This document shows, piece after piece, positions 13,620 through 18,371 of a stretch of DNA of 18,371 nucleotides. Source of the DNA: UBA5018 sp044375975 (GTDB lineage Bacteria; Cyanobacteriota; Cyanobacteriia; PCC-6307; Cyanobiaceae); NCBI GenBank assembly GCA_044375975.1, contig JBILLQ010000070.1, forward strand, positions 1 to 18,371. Direction: 5' to 3'. Position numbers and translations under genes: made by a program. Below the pieces are notes generated by a model that searched no databases, was not told the DNA's origin, and was given only the letters and a program-made list of their open reading frames with translations. Each line of letters starts with the position of its first letter. Position 1 is the first letter of the stretch.

Positions 13620-15056
13620 ATGCCCAAGCCCGATCTCATGCGTCGCACCAAGATCGTGGCCACCATCGGCCCTGCCACCGAATCCCCGGAGCGGCTGCGC
13701 CAGCTGATCGAGGCCGGTGCCACCACCTTCCGGCTGAATTTTTCCCATGGCGACCACAGCGAGCATGCCGCCCGCATCGCCACGATTCGCCAGGTGGCCG
13801 CCTCCCTAGGCGTGCACGTGGGCATCCTGCAGGACCTGCAGGGCCCCAAGATTCGTCTCGGCCGCTTTGCCGATGGCCCGATCACCTTGGCCAAGGGGGA
13901 TCCCTTCACCCTCACCTCCCGCCAGGTGCCCTGCACCAAGGAAATCGCCACAGTCACCTACGACAAGCTCACCGACGAGGTGCTGCCTGGCAGCCGCATT
14001 CTGCTGGATGACGGCCGGGTGGAGATGGTTGTGGAGCGGGTTGATCAAGCCGAGCAAAACCTCCACTGCAGAGTCACTGTGGGCGGGGTGCTCTCCAACA
14101 ACAAGGGGGTGAACTTCCCCGATGTGCAGCTCTCGATCCGGGCCCTCACCGACAAGGATCGCACCGATTTGGCCTTCGGGCTGGAGCAGGGGGTGGACTG
14201 GGTGGCGCTCAGCTTTGTGCGCAACCCCTCCGACATGCTGGAGATCAAGGAGCTGATCGCCGGCCATGGCCACGCCACGCCGGTGGTGGCAAAAATTGAA
14301 AAATTCGAAGCCATCGATCAAATCGACGACATCCTGCATCTCTGCGATGGAGTGATGGTGGCCCGCGGCGACCTGGGAGTGGAGATGCCCGCCGAGGAGG
14401 TGCCGCTGCTGCAAAAGGAACTGATCCGCAAGTGCAACAGCCTCGGGATCCCGGTGATCACCGCCACCCAAATGCTCGACTCGATGGTCAGCTGCCCGCG
14501 GCCCACCCGCGCCGAGGTGAGCGACGTGGCCAACGCGATTCTCGATGGCACCGACGCGGTGATGCTCTCCAATGAGAGCGCCGTGGGGGACTTCCCCGTG
14601 GAAGCCGTGGCCACCATGGACACGGTGGCTCGCCGGATTGAGCGCGACTACCCGCTCCGGATTCTGGACAGCCACATGGCCACCACAATCCCCAATGCCA
14701 TTTGTCAGGCGGTGAGCACAGTGGCGCGTCAGCTGAATGCGGCCGCCATCTTGCCCCTCACCAACAGCGGTGCCACGGCTCGCAGTGTGAGCAAATTTCG
14801 CCCGAGCACGCCCATTTTGGCGATCACCAGCGACGAGAAGGTGGCCCGCCAACTGCAGTTGGTCTGGGGGGTGCATTCCTTGTTGGTGGATGAGATGAAC
14901 TCCTCCTCCAGCACCTTCCTCGAAGCGATGCAGTTGGCCCGCCAACAGGGCCTGTTGGCGGATGGGGATCTGGTGGTTCAAACCGCCGGCAGCCATTCCG
15001 GGGTAAGCGGTTCCACCGATCTGCTCAAGGTGGCCCTGGTCAGCAGCGAGGCCTAG
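13620..15056 (+). CDS. pyk: Pyruvate kinase (short form)
   Basis: 478 residues; converts phosphoenolpyruvate and ADP to pyruvate and ATP, the last step of glycolysis. Seen: RRTKIVATIGPAT, the substrate loop FRLNFSHGDH (37-46), GVNFPDVQLSIRALTDKD, the catalytic KIEKFEAIDQIDDIL with K225, and the metal site VMVARGDLGVEMP (E227 and D251 as ligands). ATQMLDSM and the C-terminal allosteric domain follow to residue 478. Cyanobacteria have a long type (about 590 residues, with an added PEP-utilising domain) and a short type; this is the short one. ATG 13620 is the first good start, although the frame is open far upstream; ATG 13638 is an alternative. The usual MLSGET is MLSNES here. Confidence 0.97.
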   Translation: MPKPDLMRRTKIVATIGPATESPERLRQLIEAGATTFRLNFSHGDHSEHAARIATIRQVAASLGVHVGILQDLQGPKIRLGRFADGPITLAKGDPFTLTSRQVPCTKEIATVTYDKLTDEVLPGSRILLDDGRVEMVVERVDQAEQNLHCRVTVGGVLSNNKGVNFPDVQLSIRALTDKDRTDLAFGLEQGVDWVALSFVRNPSDMLEIKELIAGHGHATPVVAKIEKFEAIDQIDDILHLCDGVMVARGDLGVEMPAEEVPLLQKELIRKCNSLGIPVITATQMLDSMVSCPRPTRAEVSDVANAILDGTDAVMLSNESAVGDFPVEAVATMDTVARRIERDYPLRILDSHMATTIPNAICQAVSTVARQLNAAAILPLTNSGATARSVSKFRPSTPILAITSDEKVARQLQLVWGVHSLLVDEMNSSSSTFLEAMQLARQQGLLADGDLVVQTAGSHSGVSGSTDLLKVALVSSEA

Positions 15057-15097
15057 TTAACTGCCAGCCTGGGGGCACCGCCAGAGCAGCTGCGTCG

Positions 15098-16474
15098 ATG
15101 GCCCCTAACTTGCCCCCAACGGAAGCCGGTTTTTCCTCGGGTGAAGCCGGTTTGCCCCCACCGGAAACCCGTTTGCCCTTGGGGGAAGCCGGTTTGCCCC
15201 TGCAGGAGCCCTGTTTACCCCTGCGGGAGCCCGGTTTGCCCCTGCGGGAGCTGAGGCTGCCCCTCGGGGAAACCGTGGCCATGGCTCTCTCCACTTTGAA
15301 AGCCAACCGGCTGCGCAGCCTGCTCACGATGCTGGGCATCATCATCGGCAATGCCTCGGTGATCACCCTGGTGGGGGTGGGCAAAGGTGCCCAAAACCTG
15401 GCCGAAAGTCAGCTCAGCAGCCTGGGCGCCAACGTGTTGTTCGTGGTGCCCGGCAATAACGACACCCGCCGCCAGGGGATCGACTTCCCCAAAACCCTGG
15501 TGCTCGAAGATGCCAAGGCGATTGCCAGCCAGGTGCCCAGCGTCAAGCTTGTGGCTCCCCAGATCACCCTCAGCGAGGTGGTGCTGGCGGGCGGCAACAG
15601 TGTTTCCGTAAGCGTGTCTGGCGTGACGCCGGAATTCCTCACGGTGCGCCAGTTTGATCTGGGCCGGGGGCGTTTCTTCAGCCAAGCCGACCTCGACTCG
15701 GCCCGCAATCTCACCGTGATCGGCCCCGATCTGGCCGCCAAGATCTTTCCCGGTCGATCGGCCCTGGGCCGGGTGCTGCGCATTCGCAACCTCCCCTTTG
15801 AAGTGATCGGGGTGCTGCGGCCCAAGGGTGCTGTTTTTGGCCAAAACCAGGATGAGTCCGCCTACATCCCGCTCAGCGCGATGGTGAGCCAACTGAGCGG
15901 CCGCAATCCCAACTACGGCATCAGCTTGAACTTCATCAGCGTGGAGGCCCGCGATGAGGACAGCACCAATGCGGCCGCCTTCCAGATCACCAACCTGCTG
16001 CGTCAACGCCATCGCATCTTGCGGGAGGACGATTTTGCGGTGCGCTCCCAGAAGGACGCGCTGACAATCGTCAGCTCGATCACGACAGGCCTCACCTTGA
16101 TGCTGGCCGCGATCGGCTCGATTTCCCTGCTGGTGGGCGGCATCGGCATCATGAACATCATGCTCGTATCGGTGAGTGAACGCACCTCTGAAATCGGCCT
16201 GCGCAAGGCCCTTGGCGCCCGTAGCGGTGATGTACTGCTGCAGTTTCTGGTGGAATCTCTGGTGCTTGCCAGCCTTGGCGGTGCCATCGGCACGGCGATG
16301 GGCATAGGCGCCGTGAGCCTGGTGGCGCTTTTCACCCCCCTGCCGGCCAGCATTTCTGCGGGTGCCGTACTGGTTACCGTGGGCCTATCGGGCTCGATCG
16401 GCCTGTTCTTCGGCGTGGTGCCGGCAAGACGGGCCGCCAACCTCGATCCAATCGTGGCCCTACGCAGCGTTTAG
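15098..16474 (+). CDS. ABC transporter permease, MacB/FtsX type, with N-terminal heptapeptide repeats
   Basis: 458 residues. After a repeat region (4-59) comes a standard MacB-type permease: N-terminal membrane segment with NRLRSLLTMLGIIIG (about 72-86), a large periplasmic domain (about 100-330), and three C-terminal transmembrane segments. The FtsX signature GGIGIMNIMLVSVSERTSEIGLRKALGA and the ending RRAANLDPIVALR are both present. It has no ATPase domain, so it must pair with an ATP-binding protein encoded elsewhere. ATG 15098 includes the repeats; ATG 15281 (397 residues) would give a family-typical length but lose the ETV residues seen before the first helix in homologs. It begins 41 nt after pyk. 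Likely an exporter or lipid/peptide efflux component; substrate unknown. Confidence 0.9.
   Translation: MAPNLPPTEAGFSSGEAGLPPPETRLPLGEAGLPLQEPCLPLREPGLPLRELRLPLGETVAMALSTLKANRLRSLLTMLGIIIGNASVITLVGVGKGAQNLAESQLSSLGANVLFVVPGNNDTRRQGIDFPKTLVLEDAKAIASQVPSVKLVAPQITLSEVVLAGGNSVSVSVSGVTPEFLTVRQFDLGRGRFFSQADLDSARNLTVIGPDLAAKIFPGRSALGRVLRIRNLPFEVIGVLRPKGAVFGQNQDESAYIPLSAMVSQLSGRNPNYGISLNFISVEARDEDSTNAAAFQITNLLRQRHRILREDDFAVRSQKDALTIVSSITTGLTLMLAAIGSISLLVGGIGIMNIMLVSVSERTSEIGLRKALGARSGDVLLQFLVESLVLASLGGAIGTAMGIGAVSLVALFTPLPASISAGAVLVTVGLSGSIGLFFGVVPARRAANLDPIVALRSV
15107..15274 (+). repeat. 21-nt x 8 tandem repeat encoding a heptapeptide array
   Basis: Eight contiguous seven-codon units read NLPPTEA, GFSSGEA, GLPPPET, RLPLGEA, GLPLQEP, CLPLREP, GLPLREL and RLPLGET, then the permease proper (VAMAL). 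Glutamate is fixed at position 6 and LP at positions 2-3 in seven units. Nucleotide identity is highest in the middle units (GGTTTGCCCCTGC is shared). The pattern indicates stepwise duplication upstream of the first transmembrane helix. Confidence 0.95.
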
Positions 16475-16593
16475 GGGGCCATCACGGCGCCCAAATGCGA
16501 AGAATGCCAGGAAGTTGTCAGAATCGTTTCAACGGCCACCAAACGCGGGCTGTGGCGGTGGCTTGATGGTATGTGGCGAGGCAAAAGGAGTCG

Positions 16594-16911
16594 ATGAATT
16601 TGGCGTGCGGCTACCGCAACAGCTCCGATCAGATGGTGATCATCCGCTGTGCCGGGGAGGATGGCTTTTATCTAGAGCGAGTGGTGTTCCCCTTCGAGCT
16701 GCTCACCTTTGAATGCCCTCCCGATAGTGAACTGGAGATTTGGACCCATGGGCTGGGAGGGGCCCAGCTGCTGGAACGACTGACCAGCCAGGAGCTGCTG
16801 ATCGAAGCCTGCAATGGCCCCGTGCCGCTGGAACTCCTCTCCTCCCAGGCTGGCACCAGGCTGGAACTGGCCGAAGGCGAACCATTCATCCCCTGGGCCA
16901 CGGCAGGTTGA
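16594..16911 (+). CDS. DUF1830 family protein
   Basis: 105 residues, small and soluble. CGYRNSSDQMVIIRC near the N-terminus and FYLERVVFPFELLTFECPPD in the middle match DUF1830, a cyanobacteria-specific family of unknown function. The C-terminal tail of about 50 residues is acidic and less conserved. ATG 16594 is preceded by AGGAG three nucleotides away, which is close but supports this start over the GTG at 16573. The gene stands 119 nt after the permease and 138 nt before ftsH. No partner is evident beyond the neighbourhood. Confidence 0.88.
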   Translation: MNLACGYRNSSDQMVIIRCAGEDGFYLERVVFPFELLTFECPPDSELEIWTHGLGGAQLLERLTSQELLIEACNGPVPLELLSSQAGTRLELAEGEPFIPWATAG

Positions 16912-16963
16912 TGGGCTTGTTTGCCCGCTCTTTTGCTGAGACCTTGGCTGAAACCAGCCTCTA

Positions 16964-16990
16964 AGGGCAGCTCCGCAGGCGGCCTGCCCT
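16964..16990 (+). other. Hairpin upstream of ftsH
   Basis: AGGGCAG and CTGCCCT are inverted repeats 13 nt apart with a smaller CCGC/GCGG pair inside. No T-run follows. It could attenuate read-through from DUF1830 or structure the ftsH leader, or be incidental. The rest of 16912-17049 shows no clear promoter. Confidence 0.35.
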
Positions 16991-17049
16991 GCAGCAGGCT
17001 GAAGCACCGTTACATTGGTTAAGAATTCCCAACAGCAGGCTTGCAGCCC

Positions 17050-18371
17050 ATGAACCAGCGCTGGCGTCTCATCGCTCTCTGGCTGCTGCCACTTGCGGTG
17101 GCTGCGTTTCTTGGCTGGCAGTTGCTCAGCAATGGCGTGGTGGCCCGTCGCCCACCTGGCAACGCCAGCGTGGCTCCGCGTAACACCGCCGTGGCCAAAA
17201 TGAGCTACGGCCGCTTCCTCGACTACATCGAAGCCGGAAGGGTCACGGCAGTAGACATCTTCGATGGCGGCCGCAGCGCCGTTATCGAGGCGGTTGATCC
17301 CGAACTGGATAACCGGGTGCAGCGGCTGCGGGTCGATCTGCCCGGAGTGGCCCCCGAGCTGGTGAACAAGCTCAAGGATCAGGGGATCAGTTTCGACATC
17401 CACCCTCCCAAGCCCACGCCACCCCTGTTTGGGCTGCTGGGCAACCTGCTGTTTCCCCTACTGCTGATCGGCTCGCTGATCTTTTTGGCCCGTCGCTCCA
17501 GCGGCATGCCTGGCGGCCCTGGTCAGGCGATGCAATTCGGCAAAACCAAGGCGCGTTTTGCGATGGAGGCCCAAACCGGCGTCATGTTTGACGACGTGGC
17601 GGGCGTGGAAGAAGCCAAGCAAGATTTGCAAGAGGTAGTCACCTTTTTGAAAACACCAGAAAGGTTCACCTCTGTTGGCGCCAAAATTCCCAAGGGCGTG
17701 CTGCTGGTGGGGCCCCCTGGCACCGGCAAAACCCTGTTGGCCAAGGCGATAGCTGGAGAGGCTGGCGTGCCCTTCTTCTCCCTATCGGGTTCGGAGTTTG
17801 TGGAGATGTTCGTGGGGGTTGGCGCCAGCAGGGTGCGCGACCTGTTTAAACGCGCCAAGGAAAACAGCCCCTGTCTGATTTTCATCGATGAAATTGATGC
17901 CGTGGGCCGCCAGCGCGGCGCCGGTATTGGCGGCGGCAACGACGAGCGGGAGCAGACCCTCAACCAACTGCTCACCGAGATGGATGGCTTTGAGGGCAAC
18001 AGTGGAGTGATCATCATTGCCGCCACCAACCGGGCCGATGTACTCGATTCGGCCCTGATGCGTCCGGGTCGTTTCGATCGCCAGGTGATGGTCGATGTGC
18101 CCGACATCAAGGGTCGATTGGCCGTGCTCAAGGTTCATTCCCGCAACAAAAAGCTGGCCGACGATGTCAGCCTTGAATCCATCGCTCGCCGCACCCCTGG
18201 CTTCTCCGGCGCCGATCTAGCCAACCTGCTCAATGAGGCGGCAATCCTCACGGCTCGCCGTCGCAAGGAAGCCACCTCCTTGAGTGAAATCGACGATGCC
18301 GTCGATCGGGTGATTGCCGGCATGGAGGGCAAACCGCTCACCGACGGTCGCAGCAAGCGCCTGATCGCCTA
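17050..18371 (+). CDS. ftsH: FtsH membrane protease, 5' part (Slr0228/FtsH2-like)
   Basis: 440 codons are visible; the window ends just before the HEXXH zinc site. FtsH is an ATP-dependent zinc protease of the thylakoid or plasma membrane; the cyanobacterial FtsH2 type degrades damaged D1 during photosystem II repair. Layout: TM1 (about 7-26), a luminal domain (about 50-120) with MSYGRFLDYIEAGRVTAVDI, and TM2 (about 126-147). The AAA module follows, with Walker A GPPGTGKT (221-228), pore residues MFVG (253-256), Walker B LIFIDE (276-281) and the second region of homology near 325-344. The luminal domain and the GIGGGNDEREQTLNQLL stretch resemble Slr0228 more than bacterial FtsH; the paralogue call is inference. 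No stop or frameshift is seen. Confidence 0.97.
   Translation, partial: MNQRWRLIALWLLPLAVAAFLGWQLLSNGVVARRPPGNASVAPRNTAVAKMSYGRFLDYIEAGRVTAVDIFDGGRSAVIEAVDPELDNRVQRLRVDLPGVAPELVNKLKDQGISFDIHPPKPTPPLFGLLGNLLFPLLLIGSLIFLARRSSGMPGGPGQAMQFGKTKARFAMEAQTGVMFDDVAGVEEAKQDLQEVVTFLKTPERFTSVGAKIPKGVLLVGPPGTGKTLLAKAIAGEAGVPFFSLSGSEFVEMFVGVGASRVRDLFKRAKENSPCLIFIDEIDAVGRQRGAGIGGGNDEREQTLNQLLTEMDGFEGNSGVIIIAATNRADVLDSALMRPGRFDRQVMVDVPDIKGRLAVLKVHSRNKKLADDVSLESIARRTPGFSGADLANLLNEAAILTARRRKEATSLSEIDDAVDRVIAGMEGKPLTDGRSKRLIA

Noticed and set aside
13806..14996. 396-codon open frame antisense to pyk
   Set aside because: Same reason: pyk is unmistakable on the other strand and the antisense product resembles nothing.
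16911..16964. 17-codon peptide (MGLFARSFAETLAETSL) whose ATG overlaps the DUF1830 stop (TGATG)
   Set aside because: Too short to judge, with no family match known to me; conservation would be needed before calling it a gene.

Overview
The window is a piece of a high-GC cyanobacterial chromosome, most like the Synechococcus/Cyanobium picocyanobacteria. The evidence is psaK (photosystem I), a photosynthetic-type FtsH, the cyanobacterial families DUF2499, DUF3593 and DUF1830, a GIC-type ligand-gated channel, and three perfect GCGATCGC (HIP1) octamers. HIP1 is common in freshwater cyanobacteria and scarce in marine picocyanobacteria, so I lean to a freshwater or brackish Cyanobium/Synechococcus. 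That lineage call is inference.

Layout. 1-560: end of a decayed IS200/IS605 element, with the 5' end of tnpB on the minus strand and a broken tnpA on the plus strand, finishing in a small hairpin. 598-747: a 150-bp tri/hexanucleotide microsatellite beside the IS end. 806-3428 (minus): a three-gene ABC-2 exporter operon, one ATPase and two permeases. 3607-4246 (plus): the overlapping pair DUF2499-DUF3593. 4408-5763: a periplasmic-binding/ion-channel fusion of the GluR0 type with an odd pore loop. 5818-6135: psaK with a strong intrinsic terminator. 6144-6316: a degenerate 14-bp tandem array. 6306-9564 (minus): dxs followed by an overlapping FAD-dependent, geranylgeranyl-reductase-like oxidoreductase. 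9728-12676 (plus): ilvA, scpB (4-nt overlap) and a YggT protein. 12758-13578 (minus): a MazG-like pyrophosphohydrolase and an exported protein of unknown function (4-nt overlap). 13620-18371 (plus): pyk, a MacB/FtsX-type permease with an N-terminal heptapeptide repeat, DUF1830 and ftsH (cut by the window end).

How the genes fit together. Most are core housekeeping or photosynthesis genes: MEP-pathway isoprenoid synthesis (dxs), isoleucine synthesis (ilvA), chromosome segregation (scpB), glycolysis (pyk), photosystem I (psaK) and membrane proteolysis (ftsH). Co-directional neighbours with short or overlapping junctions suggest five or six transcription units. I see no defence island, phage, CRISPR array, tRNA or rRNA.

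The most unusual property is the density of short tandem repeats. Six tracts of different unit lengths (3/6, 11, 12, 14, 18 and 21 nt) lie in 18 kb. Those inside genes keep the reading frame, and two extend the N-termini of otherwise ordinary proteins.
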